Source of the DNA: Aplectana chamaeleonis
Lineage: Eukaryota > Nematoda > Chromadorea > Rhabditida > Cosmocercidae
Direction of reading: 5' to 3'
Assembly: GCA_029168955.1 (NCBI GenBank)
Contig: JAPDOI010001425.1
Location: 62,001 to 126,000, forward strand
Length of the DNA stretch: 64,000 bases
This document shows positions 32,432 to 43,231 of this stretch, one piece after another (the first letter of the stretch is position 1; each line of letters begins with the position of its first letter). The translations under genes and the position numbers were made by a program. The notes beneath the pieces were generated by a model. It was not told the DNA's origin. It saw only the letters and a list, made by a program, of their open reading frames with translations, and searched no databases.

Positions 32432-32944
32432 AGCGAGAGAATGTTAGATTCAAAAAACGATTTTGAAATTTTTTTGTTGGATGACCACTTACCACTGAAC
32501 CACGATACACAATACTTTGTAGTATGATTGTCTAGGAGCCAACCTCGTGTTTTTTTTTCAAAATGTACCGAAAAGTTCAAAGGATTTTTTTCAATTTATG
32601 AACTATTTTCATACCTAGTCTGTTTCACGCTTCCCAGTCAACAAAGAAAGAAGAGATGAACTATTATGCAGCATTTAGTAACTAGTACACGCGGATCACG
32701 TAAGTTTCATGCATTTTGTGAAAAATGAAACCGTTTTTCAGCCATCTGTCTTAGATGGCTTTCTAAGCAAATCTGATTTTATTTGTGGTGAGCGATTATT
32801 GAAAAAAAAATCTGAAAATGGTTGAATATGGCCATAGCAACTTCTAGGAATTGGAAGTTGAGCTTAGCATAGGACGAAAGCACGTGAAATCTATAAAGGA
32901 GACGTATTCATGACAGCTACGTACGATTTGACGTTAATCTCTCA

Positions 32945-33307
32945 CTAATCTTCGCCAGGAATCATTGAAACATCAATAAATCCTTCGAACGTTTCGCCAG
33001 TCATTCCTATCAGCTGGCAGCGGAGTTGGATGGTCGCCAGCCGGTGGGTGCATTTTTTCCTTGCCCACCTAGACAACGAGATAGGCCGCCGTGCTGTGCT
33101 GGGGTGATAAGTGGATAGCGGACTGGTCGGATCGTAAGCGCTCCACTGAACTTTCTTGGAGCGCACTTGCTTCAAAAAGTCAGCACCATTGGACGTGCTC
33201 GACCCCATGACCGCGGTACCGACCCAGCTCCTCTTCGCTCCGCGCGCTATTTCTCTTTTCTCTGCGGCGGTGAGCGAAGTCACCACCCGTTTCTTGCAGT
33301 CAGCCAC
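32945..33307 (-). CDS. Conserved hypothetical ORF of TIR element C (copy A)
   Basis: 121 codons; the first in-frame start is a GTG at 33307, and the frame is open a few codons further to a TGA, so a true start or a splice acceptor is unsettled. It reads ADCKKRVVTSLTAAEKREIA, SSTSNGADFLKQVRSKK, RRPISLSRWARKKC and GETFEGFIDVSMIPGED. The copy at 58335-58696 keeps the same protein but is frameshifted. Conservation of the reading frame in two diverged copies argues that it was coding. No family recognised; it is not transposase-like in the part visible. Confidence 0.45.
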   Translation of the reverse strand: MADCKKRVVTSLTAAEKREIARGAKRSWVGTAVMGSSTSNGADFLKQVRSKKVQWSAYDPTSPLSTYHPSTARRPISLSRWARKKCTHRLATIQLRCQLIGMTGETFEGFIDVSMIPGED

Positions 33308-33560
33308 CTCATAAAAGAACGCTCACTGCTCCCAGGTGGCTGACTGCACTGGTCATTAACTTGAGCGCCGCCTGTGCATTTCTATGCCGGCCCGTCCATA
33401 TTAATAGCCAAGACGTGATTGACCCAGTCACCATGCAGTGACAGCCGGTAGCTGCCACCTTTCGGGGGGATTGCTACTGGCCCTGGCGCCTTCTACCGTA
33501 GTTTTAGTGTGTGACCGCAACAGCACCATGTCCTTTTAATATTGTGGTAAACTGTACGTG

Positions 33561-34149
33561 CATAAACCATTGCAATCGTCTGGTCTGGACTTGGTCCTCG
33601 ATCGTGGTCACTTTTCTCCCTGATGATTTCATTGCGTATGCGGTTACAGAGGCTAATCCCGACTCTGAGAAAGTTTGCCGCGTCAGTGCCGGGAGAGTAC
33701 CGCGACCCTCGATCGTGCCGCGATAGTTCCGCGATAGTACCGCAGCGGCTTCGTGATCGAACGATTTTGTTGCCGTGTCTTGAGCCTCGACATCGCCGCG
33801 ATAGTACCGCAGCGGCTCCGCGAGGATTCAGCAGTGAACCCGCGTGGAACGCGAAGTACTGACCTGTGTGGTAAAACGAAATTGTTTCCGGTTCAATTAC
33901 CCAAGTTTGAGGTACATTCCTTATTTCCTTAGGCGCAAAAGCGGCGGTAACCTCTGTCTCTATTGGACAGAGGACGTGGCGGCCGCAGGTGCGTATTTTT
34001 GTTCTTATAGTTAGGCCGCCCTAGTTGTATTGTCATTCTTGAATAACTTCATATCAGATACTCTCCCGGAGCCGCTGCGGCACTATCGCGGAGCCGAAGC
34101 GGCACTGCCGCATCGCCGCTACGACTTCGCGGTAGTTCCGCCGGCGCGG
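33561..34149. repeat. GC-rich CGCGATAGT-type degenerate repeat
   Basis: Short variants of CCGCGATAGTACCGCAGCGG recur at 33690-33830 and 34068-34140, in loose tandem. The same kind of sequence flanks the CR1-like fragment at 39-41 kb. Between the two blocks is plain spacer. Confidence 0.6.
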
Positions 34150-34545
34150 CAATTTCTCTCAGAGGAGGATCTGGCGCGAGCATCGCATCTGGAAGGACTC
34201 GAGTGTCACCAGGTCCGACTTGAGCAGTGCCCAGGTTTCCGAGCCGTATAACAGTTAAGGAATTATCAATGCTCGGAAGAGCCGAATCTTACTATACGTT
34301 GGCTTTCTTCCATAGGATGGATGCAAAAAATGCAAAAGCAGTAGAAGCCTGTCCGATTCCGCCGTAGATCTCCGTCGTTGCTGCCACTTTCTTTTCTTGG
34401 ACTATTGATCCAAGGTACTTAAAGCCTTTCACTTGCTGGAGTTCGACTCCTTCGAAAAGCACAGAGGCGTGCGTCTGATGTCATAACTTTCGTCTTATCC
34501 TTAGTGATTCGCAAGCCATAGGAGTTCGCAAACTGCGCCATGTTA
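34150..34545 (-). pseudogene. RTE-type reverse transcriptase C-terminal fragment
   Basis: With at least two frameshifts the minus strand reads AQFANSYGLRITKDKTKVMT, then VLFEGVELQQVKGFKYLGSI, VQEKKVAATTEIY, then LLYGSETWALLKSDL and LESFQMRCSRQIL. This is the thumb and post-catalytic region of an RTE-type polymerase. It belongs to a subfamily different from the copy at 35.3-37.4 kb, which reads YGSETWAAPKMQMERL at the same place. The catalytic YADD region is missing. Confidence 0.8.
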
Positions 34546-35219
34546 CCATTGGTTCAATTACCCAAGTTTGGTGTACTCGGCCCGCTGGAGGCCCACATGG
34601 TGCTTGGCGCACTGGCTGCTTGGCGGGTCGGGGTCAGGGGTGTCCGGAACTTTCTGTTTTCTGCCCATTTTTGGCCATTTTCTCTGCTTTCTGTTTTCTG
34701 TGAAAATAGCCCAAAATTGAACAGAGAACAGAAAAAAACATGAATTGCGATTTGTAGCAGGATTGCTCCAGAAAAAAAGGTCGAATTTATCGAAGCTAAG
34801 ATAGTAGGGGAAGGGTGCACTTCACCTAGGCTCTCTGCAGTTCCCCCACGCTAGATACTACTTTTATCTCGCTGTTGTGGTTATCCATTAGGGCGCACGT
34901 GGCGTGGTGGGAGGAAGCGCTGCTGTTCGCTGTACACCGGTGGGTTCAATCCTAGCCGAGGTAAACAAAACAACTATTCGTTCGGGGTCCTATAATTGGT
35001 AAAAGATTCATATAGAGAGAAGAAGGCACTCATTGAGAAGTCGGCTGGACCCCCGCAAGCAACTGAATATTCGCGAAAACCATTCAAGCCTCTACGAATA
35101 CAACATCGAATGAGCTGCGCATCCCAATAGAGATTTAGGAAGCCGATTCCTTATCTTCATCTTATAGTGGATACCCTTACCCAAAGCTTTACCGTTCACG
35201 AATCCCTCAGATGGTACGC
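34546..35219. other. Spacer with one tRNA-like stretch
   Basis: 34650-34740 is a T-rich run with repeated TTTTCTG units. At about 34898-34965 TGGCGTGGTGG and GGGTTCAATCC resemble A and B boxes but no cloverleaf closes. No coding potential was seen. Confidence 0.3.
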
Positions 35220-35299
35220 GACGCAGTCAAATGACGCGAAAACTGCAATGTTACTGTATGACTTACTTGACTTAATCGGTTGGCTTTCGCCTGACGCGG

Positions 35300-37377
35300 T
35301 CATTCCGCATCTTCACCGAAGTGTGCCGTCCTAGTAGTCAGCCGTGTCCATTTTTCACGGTCTTCAGCCACAATTTGAACACATTCCATCCAGCTGTCAC
35401 TATTCCACTTCCTGCGAAACGAAACATCGCGCCTGAACTGTCTTTCGATGCCGAGTGACTTCAAATCCTCTTTAACCACATCCGTCCAGAACTTTCGCCT
35501 ACGCCCAGGTGGCCGTTTCCAGACAGGATTTGGAAGCATTTTTAGAGCGTGTTGTACGAGACGATCCGGCGTTCTTCTTAGTATATGCCCGAGCAGTCGA
35601 TGTCGACTTTCCATTGCTGCTTGAGATGGCGTTAGGAGATGCTGGCAACTCCCTCGTGTCAAGCGTTGATGTACTGCGTCGATTTCCTTGTAAAGGTCTT
35701 CGTTATGGCATACACGCGGCCAGAAATATCCAAGCAAACGCCTAAAAAGCTTCCTCTCCGTGCAATCCAACCTTTCCATCTGCATTTTCGGTGCTGCCCA
35801 CGTCTCCGATCCGTACATCATGATAGGGCGAATAGCGGATAGGTAGACGCGCAACTTGACTTCCTTCGCGATGGTGGTAGACCACAAACACTTGGTTAGA
35901 GAATTGAATGCAGACGTAGCTTTCGCACATCGTTGTCGAATATCCGCTGCATAACTACCATCGTTCTTCAGCAAACAGCCCAAATAACAGAAATCGTCCA
36001 CCAGTTCGATACGTTGTCCGTCCACACAAACTCCAGTTGAAGGCCTCTGAGAGACCCACATCTGCTTGCATTTGTCGGGACGAAGACGAAGTCCATAGGC
36101 TGCGGCATACTTCGAAACGAGGTTCACAATCCTTTGCAGTTTTGCGTTGTTTTCAGCGAATAGCACAGTGTCGTCGGCGTACTCCAGGTCGACAAGGGAG
36201 CGTCCTGATGGTGTTAGGATCACATCCGCAGGAAACTGTTCTGCAACTCTACGCAAGATGTCATCAACGGCGAAGTTGAAAAGAAAAGGTCCTGCAACGG
36301 CTCCTTGCCTTACTCCTGTTTTCACCTCGAAAGCTGACGTAAATCCGACAGGTGTACGAACTGCTGCTGTTGTTCCTTTGTTCATGTCCTCGATTAACCG
36401 AACATACTTTTCCGGGACTCCATCTGCTCGCAGAGCATTGAGCAATCGATCACGATGAGGAGAGTCGAACGCGGCTTCAAAGTCCAAAAAAGCAAGCTGT
36501 AATGGCTTCGAAAACCGCTGCCACGATTCAATTACTCTTCTCACGACGAACACTTGGTCGATGGTCGATCTTCCAGGTCGAAAACCGGCTTGCTCATCTC
36601 TGGTCTTTCCTTCACGATGTTTGATAAGTCGCTCGAGAATGATACGTTCTAAAACCTTGTACATGACACGAAGTAGAGAGATTCCTCTGTAGTTCTTAGG
36701 ATCCGTGACGGATAGCTTCTTGTGAAGAGGTACGATGATCGCATGTCTCCACGAATCGGGTATCCTTTCGCTCATCCATATGGCACGGATGGTGTTGGTC
36801 ATTTCACGAATCCCAGACGGAGGAAGAGCTTTCAGCATTTCAACAGTGATGTTGTCATCTCCACCTGCCTTTCCATTCTTCATTTTCCGGACACAATCCA
36901 AAACTTCAGACTCAGTCGGCGGTTCCTCACTGACATCGTAATGTGCTCTCTGAACATGCGGGAGCTCAGGTACTGATGGCGCTGGACGATTCAGTAGTGA
37001 ACTGAAGTAATCCTTCCATATTGGCAGCGTCGCATCACCAACTGCAACTCCATTGATAGTGTTCAAGACAGGAGAACATCTCTTCATCTTCCCGCTATAC
37101 TGTCGCAGCAACGTGTAGGCTTTCTTCGGATTCTTCTCCTCCCAAGCCTTCTCGAACTCCTTAGCTCTACACGTCCACTCTCGTTCGCGGTCACTTTGAA
37201 GCTGCCGACGCAACTTCCTCCTCAGACGCTTCTCCTCCACGAAGTTTCCTGCAGTTCGGAGAGCACATACTCTGTTGTAGGTAGATGTTGTTTCTTCTGA
37301 GACGTAGGCGAACTTCTTCTTAGGCTGTACAACCGGGAGTGCCTCTTTCGAAGCGTCCTGGATGCGTCCTGGATGTT
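35300..37377 (-). CDS. RTE-type non-LTR retrotransposon reverse transcriptase (5'-truncated element)
   Basis: The frame is open from a TAA near 37378 to the stop at 35300, about 692 codons; the first in-frame start codon is a GTG at 37240 (646 codons). It begins in the linker that follows the endonuclease (IQDASKEALPVVQPKKKF), so the endonuclease is lost. Counting from the GTG: fingers NYRGISLLRVMYK near 183, QAGFRPGRSTIDQ near 218, motif A LAFLDFEAAFD with Asp at 253, motif B GVRQGAVAGPFLF near 309, motif C YADD at 354-357, then YGSETWA and a C-terminal HILRRTPDRLVQH block. All catalytic aspartates are present. No frameshift. The 3' tail runs to about 35222 (AAGTCAAGTAAGTCAT). It is a dead-on-arrival copy, but recent, since the frame is intact. 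Confidence 0.92.
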
Positions 37378-37507
37378 ACTGTATACTAACAAGAATAAAC
37401 TACTAATACTACTTACGCCCACTATACATACTCACACTGGCGCGTCGCTTGAGTATGATTAATTTTCGCACTTCGGCAGAGACTAAGAATTCTCCAGCGC
37501 ACCCGCT

Positions 37508-37771
37508 TTGGTGGAGCGGGGTAATCTTAGGCCCAACGGTGCCATGCGCGCAAATTCTGAATACGTGTTACAACTTATTGCGAAGCAGGTGATGCAGATT
37601 TCAAATAAGATGAGGCGCCAAGAATTTGATGGTGAGGCTATGAGGCACATGATAATTCTGCCACAGAGGTACGAGAGGCTCTCAACGGTGGTGCGAACGG
37701 CGCGTCAGGTCATTTATACTCTAACGGCGCAGGCGCGCGGTACGGGCGTGACTTTCAGCTCTGAGGAGTAG
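37508..37771 (+). CDS. Unrecognised 87-codon ORF, possibly a last exon
   Basis: The frame is open from a TAA at about 37484; CTCCAG at 37491-37496 could be a splice acceptor. It reads YVLQLIAKQVMQISNKMRRQ, EFDGEAMRHMIILPQRYERL, STVVRTARQVIYTLTAQARG and ends GVTFSSEE. Helical, charged, balanced composition, unlike random AT-rich frames here. It is 130 bases from the 5' end of the truncated RTE element on the opposite strand. No family recognised; it may be a host or element gene fragment. Confidence 0.35.
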   Translation: MVERGNLRPNGAMRANSEYVLQLIAKQVMQISNKMRRQEFDGEAMRHMIILPQRYERLSTVVRTARQVIYTLTAQARGTGVTFSSEE

Positions 37772-37789
37772 TACAGTGTTCAAACCAGC

Positions 37790-38745
37790 AGTTATCCCGC
37801 AATCAGTGTCAAATATGTACACTAGAGAGTAGAAAGTCCGCTCCGACTGCATCTACAGTACCGCGCATATTTCCTGCAAAAACGGCGTTTTGTGGCGTTT
37901 TTTGCGCGCACAAAGCGCCGCTTTGTCATAACTCGCTTCAAAGTGGTCCAAAACCAATTTTGAAAATTTGTCTGGATTCTCCTCAACGAGAAGATTCTAA
38001 CGGTTTATAGAAGTATTAACTTTTATGAAAATTGTCAGCCTTTAATCTAGAAAAAACAAATTTTCAGCCCAATTTTTTCAATTTTTTTGATTTTTCCGTG
38101 TAAAACATGCTATGACGGATGTGTGAAATGGGAAACACGAATCTCTCAAGTAGATTCTAGCTAGGATTATACATTTCATTCTGTGGGAATATTTTTATAC
38201 GCGCTTTCAGAGCCCACAATGACTGAACCTCCATAACCCCGATTTTTCAAAGAATTATAACTTTTGTAGAATATGTTTGCTAGGGTTTATGAAGTATTTA
38301 ATGAACTCCTTTCCTCATGGAGCATCCGGGCGGTGACAAGCATTCGACTACCGCAGCGAATTTAGATAGATGATTTTGGAAAACCTCGAATTTTTAGCTG
38401 TTCGTTACCAAATTTTCATCATTCTCAGCGTTATTACATTTGTATTTGCCCTAATAAAGTTCGAGGTAAGCAAATTAGGTGAAGCGTGATGACTCTACTT
38501 GCAAGCAAACCCTTGTCGAGCGAAAGACGCTCCTATCAATATTTTTCTGTAGCATAACAGCTTTGATAGCTGCATTTAGTGATTTACCCGTTTTTGAGCT
38601 TCCATTTTTCAGTGCTCAGCCGAGTGAAGAAATCCAAATATTTAGGCCTCTTTGAACGCTGGGCTACCTTCTGATTACATAATTCCGTCCTGCACTCTGA
38701 TTAAACATCGCAGTTTCTCCGAACCTCCAAGTTTCCGACTCTGAA
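37790..38745. other. Spacer, nothing recognised
   Basis: AT-rich with no ORF of note. A hairpin-like AAAACGGCGTTTTGTGGCGTTTTTTGCGC stretch at about 37878-37910 is low complexity. Confidence 0.35.
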
Positions 38746-38747
38746 GG

Positions 38748-38930
38748 TTTCACCAGCGACCTTTGCCAAGGGCCATGTTCAGATGACCCTCTCGCCCGTT
38801 CCAGACGTCCTCAGCAGCAGTCGTCTCACTGTCGTAGGCCCGCCTAAAAACTGTTCTGAAAACGGCCCTCACTTCCCCTCAGAGCCCCTCCGCAAGAGAT
38901 ACTCTGAGAGAATCCTTCTCGCTAGTACCT
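38748..38930. repeat. Dispersed repeat Y, copy 1
   Basis: It shares CAGCGACCTTTGCCAAGGGC, CTCTCGCCCGTTCCAGACG and CCTCCGCAAGAGA-type blocks with 44018-44180, in the same orientation. Non-coding. Confidence 0.8.
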
Positions 38931-38939
38931 TGATGCTTC

Positions 38940-39335
38940 CGCGATCCGCGATGGTACCCTGTTAGTCTCCCCCTCGTCCCGCGATCTGCGTCCGTTCCGC
39001 GATACTTACCCAATCAACCATTCCGTTGACATCTTCTTGCTTGTACCGTGATGGTACCGCGATCGTTGCCAAGCTTACCGCGCTAGTACCGCGATGAACT
39101 CGCGATCCGCGATGGTACCGTGATCGTTTCCCCGCGGTTCCGCGCTCTCATGCTGTGCAGATTTGCAAAGCAGTGCGAAATACGGCACGGGCAATACCTT
39201 ATAGCTTCGTGTTAATCTGATAGGCAACACTCGCTCGGGTGAAACACCGAGAGGGCATGGATGCGGTACGATCAGGGGTGGAGGCTGGCCGAATCTCGCG
39301 ATCCTCCCGCGATAGTTCCGGCCTCAGTTCATCGC
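38940..39335. repeat. GC-rich CGCGATGGT-type degenerate repeat, upstream of CR1 fragment
   Basis: Variants of CCGCGATGGTACCGTGATCG recur many times. Its last unit, GCCGAATCTCGCGATCCTCC, resembles 41165-41185 and 41275-41300 on the far side of the CR1-like fragment, so the LINE fragment probably sits inside this repeat. Confidence 0.65.
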
Positions 39336-39344
39336 TGTTCCGCT

Positions 39345-41100
39345 GATACCTTTTCCGATTCCTTCTCGCCCTGCTCTTCATTACCATCCAATCCTGTTAC
39401 TGTGACGTTTCCCATTATGCCTAATTCGGTCTGGTTCCATAGTGATGAAATCTATAACCTTTTATCTAAATGGCCGCCGTCATCTTCCCTTACCCCTGAC
39501 CACATACCCCTTGTTGTAATTAAGCGTATCTCTCACATCATAGCTGGTCCGTTGACGCATATTTTCAACTTAAGCATTATGCGGGCCGAGATTCCAGCCA
39601 GGTGGAGACTGTCATATGTTACACCCATTCCAAAAAAAGCTCCCTTTTCCTCGCCATGCAACTACAGACCGATCAGCATCACCTCCATTTTCGCTAGATT
39701 ATTTGAAAAATCGTGAAGAAACGGATCGAGAGGCATCTTGACGAATGTTCCATTATTCCAGCTAATCAACATGGGTTTCAAAAAGGAAAGTCTACGATTA
39801 CCGCAATGTTGGAATGTTTAAATGATTGGACTTCCACGCTTGACCGGGGAATGTGCATGGATGTTGTTTATCTAGATCTTTCTAAGGCCTTTGATAGGGT
39901 TCCGCATAATAGCCTCATAAACAAATTCATTGCAGTGGGCATACACCCCCGCATAGTTTCTTGGATCAAGGCCTTTCTCACTGACAGGTATATGACGGTT
40001 AAAGTCAACAATTTTTTTTCTCAGCCTAGATGTGTAACAAGTGGTGTTCCCAGGGAGGGTTCTATCTCCCCTCATGTTCAGTATTTACATTCACGATCTG
40101 CCCCAGGTTATTGCTTCAACCGGTGTTAAGTGGTCTGCTTTTGCAGACGATATCAAACTGTACCATAGCCTGGGCTCTCTCGGCGATGAGGTGGTGTTAC
40201 AAAATGCTGTAAACCTTGTACATCAGTACGCTTTGGACTGCGGACTACCTCTTTCTGAAGATAAGACCAAAGTGCGCCACATTGGTCGTCACAATTCTGA
40301 GGCCAAGTACTATATTGAGTGGTCTCTGATCGAAAAAGTAGCTGAAATAAAAGGTGTCGGTTTCCTGGTGACTAAAGATCTCAGTTTTGATAAACATTGT
40401 GAGCAAATCGCAGCCAAAGCACAAAAAGTTGTTTGTCAACTCTTTCGCGGTCTTGTAACTGATGATCCTAGAGTGCTCCTTCGATCTTACAAGACTTTCG
40501 TCAGGCCACTTTTGGAATACGGTACTGTTGTCTTCAATCCTTTTAAGCGCAAAATCATTGACAGAATGGAAAGAGTGCAAAACAGCTTTACTAGGAAGCT
40601 TTTTATCAGAAGACTAGGTTTCCTGTATGACGGTATACCTAGTTCCAGTACTAGAAACGCCAATCTTAAGTTGCCCACCCTTGCCTTACGCAGACAGAAA
40701 TTTGATCTCATTATGTTTCATAGACTCCTGACTGGCAGCTGCGGGCTTTCAGCTGGAAAATTTCTCACCATTGGACCATCTATTACAAGAGGGGGTGCGT
40801 CAAAGCCAATCATTTCCAAGGCCAAGTTGGGCTGTAGGACGAATTTTTTCGTTAACAGGGCATCCGCAAGCTACCTCAAATTCACGAAAACCGTGTGCCA
40901 CCTTGTTCATTTCATGCGTTCTGAAACATCGTTAATGATTACCTTGATCCGTCTTGATCTTGACTTTTTATTGTTTTCAGTAGGTTAACCTCTTTCTATA
41001 CATAGTTTTTTTAATGAATTCCAGAGATATTCTCGTTGCTTGTTAATCGTTTTAGTTTTGTTGTTTCCTTTTACACATGAGTATTCCTCATGAATAAATC
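39345..41100 (+). pseudogene. CR1-like LINE ORF2 reverse transcriptase, 5'-truncated, two frameshifts
   Basis: The sequence starts between endonuclease and polymerase (ADTFSDSFSP). Fingers: SSSLTPDHIPLVVIK and CNYRPISITSIFARLFEK. A frameshift near 39716 leads to QHGFQKGKSTITAMLE, motif A VVYLDLSKAFDRVPH and ending SGVP; a second near 40055 leads to LSPLMFSIYIHDLP, motif C FADDIKLYHS, then LGFLVTKDLSFDKHC-like palm end and thumb (FVRPLLEYGTVVFNP, RMERVQNSFTRKLF). The stop is near 40988. The 3' end carries TGAATAAATCAAATCAAATT, a short-unit tail as in CR1-type elements. It has lost its endonuclease and is not functional. Confidence 0.88.
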
Positions 41101-41129
41101 AAATCAAATTATCTCCCCAAATACGTGGA

Positions 41130-41320
41130 TATGTTGACGCGATTCACCCTTAGGTTGGAACTGGTAGAATCTCGCGATCGTTCCTCGTCAGCCCCTGGCT
41201 CGATTCCTTGTGGTTCCGCGATGGAGCATGGCTGGAGCATCGATGAACGAGCGCGGTACGCGCTCGGTTTGAGACTGGCAGAATCTCGCGATCGTCCCGC
41301 GATAGCCCCATGCTAGTGTC
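41130..41320. repeat. GC-rich degenerate repeat, downstream of CR1 fragment
   Basis: Two units of TGGTAGAATCTCGCGATCGT / TGGCAGAATCTCGCGATCGT, about 118 bases apart. They resemble the unit before 39335. Confidence 0.7.
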
Positions 41321-41384
41321 CTCTTGGCCCCTACCAGAAACCGAGTGGATTCTATCCGTGAACGATCGCGGGGGATTCTCTCAG

Positions 41385-41805
41385 AGTACGCCCCCGCAAA
41401 TACACTCCTCGCCACACATTGCACGGAAACACTTCCGAAATCGCTCACTGTAAAACACCACAACGACTTCATCGCTCGGAAATTTGCCAAAATACCTCTC
41501 AAACAATGCCTTATCTGAACTTCAGGTCATTCTGTGCAAATCTCGATAGTCGCCAACTTCGAATTTTCACGGCCCCCACCCCGCTGCCGCAGCTCACCCT
41601 CGCCCCGCCTGGCGATGGTGGGCCGACGGACAAAAATGGGACTCCTCCACCACCGAAATCGCATCTTCATTATACTACGACACTTTTGAGTTCGCCCACA
41701 GCATTGATTCACTCAAAATTTTAGTCCCTTTCAACCACCCATGACACATTTTTCGCGATTTTTCTCGTTTTAGACCCCCCTTTTCCAGCCATCCGGCATC
41801 CTACA
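41385..41805. repeat. Dispersed repeat Y-related segment and spacer
   Basis: ACACTCCTCGCCACACATTG and ACGGAAACACTTCC (41401-41440) occur again at 44200-44225, where they follow repeat Y directly. The rest up to 41805 is spacer with no gene. Confidence 0.6.
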
Positions 41806-42111
41806 CAGGGATGAGCGGAATAAAAATACTAAATTTCGAAAATCGGTTTTCGGGTTTCGGAACAAAAATTTTTTTCTCGGGTTTCGGAAATCGGGCGCGA
41901 AACGCCTGAAAATGCGCGGAAATGCGGTTTTCGGAACGCGAAACGCGGAATAAGCCAAAATTCTACTGATGTTTTCTTCCTTCCTAGATGACCCGAAATT
42001 TTTGCGTTCCGCAGCGTTTTCTGCGGTTTTCGGAAGGCGGAACGCAGAATGCCAAAAATGCGCGAAACTGCGGGTTTCGGAACGCGAAACGCGGAATTCC
42101 GCTCATCCCTG
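41806..42111. mobile_element. 306-bp hAT-like short TIR element
   Basis: CAGGGATGAGCGGAAT and the exact inverse at the ends; CAGGG-type ends are common in hAT elements. The core is a degenerate array of GTTTCGGAAN and GCGAAACGCGGAA in both orientations. The flanking eight bases do not match, so the target duplication is lost or the neighbour at 42112 replaced one side. Confidence 0.75.
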
Positions 42112-42462
42112 GGCCCGTAGTTAACCCCCAGTGCGCTGAGATGAGCTCATTGCATGCGGTCACCTTGTGCAGGGAGGCATGGCCGCATCAATCTAACCGT
42201 CACACGGTTAGCGATGGCTGGTCTCCCAGTGGGTGGAAATAGTGGCCACACGGCTGGCTCGACGCACTTGTGGTGCGAAGAGGGTCACCTCAGCGCCTTC
42301 TGGCAGCTGTTGGGGCAAGGAGAAATAGCACAGGTTGCGCGAAGACGCAGCGCGACTGTCATTTGAACCCCGTGAGTTGCCCCCTTGCAACTTACGGTTC
42401 TCGCATGACGGTCGTCGCACTCCGCAGGTTTGCGTTCCACATTCTCGTACAGTAAGCCGCAA
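42112..42462 (+). repeat. Dispersed repeat X, copy 2 (uninterrupted)
   Basis: It is the inverse of 14636-15275 without the 302-bp insertion; the empty TAA site is at 42392-42394. It begins GGGCCCGTAGTTAACCCCC. A third piece of the same end is at about 43860-43897 in the other orientation. Confidence 0.8.
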
Positions 42463-43231
42463 TCAACGGCCATAACCAATTCATGCTGAGTGGGTGGATC
42501 TTCTGCGAGCGCAAAACAGCTGATAGCAGCCGTATTTTTTCAATAACAGTCTAGTCATTCATTCCTATAGTGCAAAGATGAGTTTTCTAGCATAAGAAAT
42601 TGTTCTTATAACTATTTTGGTGTTTTCGTACCTATGCGTGGGACTGTACTTGATGTGGGGAGGGTTCCTTTGTTTTTTTTTTCATTTTTTTTCCGGTAAA
42701 CAGTTACTAGGGTTGTTTTTGCTCTGTGTGATGGACACTGTGGAACGTTATCCGTTCTGCAGTTTTCTGTTGCTTGTTGAACTCCTTTTATTAAAGCAAA
42801 TCGATTTATAGAGCTGTGAGGGCGTTGAAGTATTCGGGTTTTCATTTTTCGGCCTATTTAGAAGCACGACATTCGAATATTTAGCAAAAAAAGAAAATCA
42901 TCCAAGGGTACTCTTGAGTTAATTAGAATTCATTCGAAAATTCGTTCGATCACTGTAATAAAATATTCGAGTATTCGATTTGAATAGAGGTCAGGTTTTC
43001 GACATTATTAATTTGAAAAAATTCAGAGGTCTTGTATGATGAATGCATGCAATTGGATTATTTTATGAGGCCTCAATCGAAAAAGTTATTTTATCTTAAT
43101 ATTCATGTTTTCTTGCTGATCTTTGCTTAGCAGGGCTGCTACCGCGGCTTGCTTGCTATATGGGGTACTAAAATTCCCTTAGTTGGGAAAACTTGTTTCT
43201 CCCAGGTAGACTTTTATTCAGTTCAAGTGAA
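42463..43231. other. AT-rich spacer
   Basis: 42805-43015 is rich in ATTCGAA/CGAATATT pieces, as is 56640-57340, suggesting an old shared AT repeat. No gene. Confidence 0.35.

Larger units (their letters stand above)
31714..33483 (-). mobile_element. TIR element C, copy A (1.77 kb) with conserved ORF
   Basis: The ends GGGCCAGTAGCAATCCCCC and the exact inverse bound the element. A second copy, inverted, is 58156-59662. In both copies the strand order is: end with the MADCKKR-type ORF, a second short frame, a tRNA-like segment, then the other end. No transposase is recognisable, so the element is non-autonomous or carries an unfamiliar protein. Copy A contains a later 296-bp insertion in its tRNA-like part. 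Confidence 0.85.
31285..33560. repeat. Outer inverted repeat enclosing a palindrome and a TIR element
   Basis: 31285-31362 and 33484-33560 are inverted copies of about 75 bp, sharing TTGCGGTCACACACTAAAAC and CAGTTTACC blocks. Just inside the left arm, 31363-31713 is itself a fold-back (CATTATCGATCGACAGCA and inverse). The TIR element of 31714-33483 starts immediately after it. This suggests one composite element later entered by others. Confidence 0.7.

Noticed and set aside
36037..36976. Several plus-strand ORFs
   Set aside because: Antisense shadows of the RTE reverse transcriptase.
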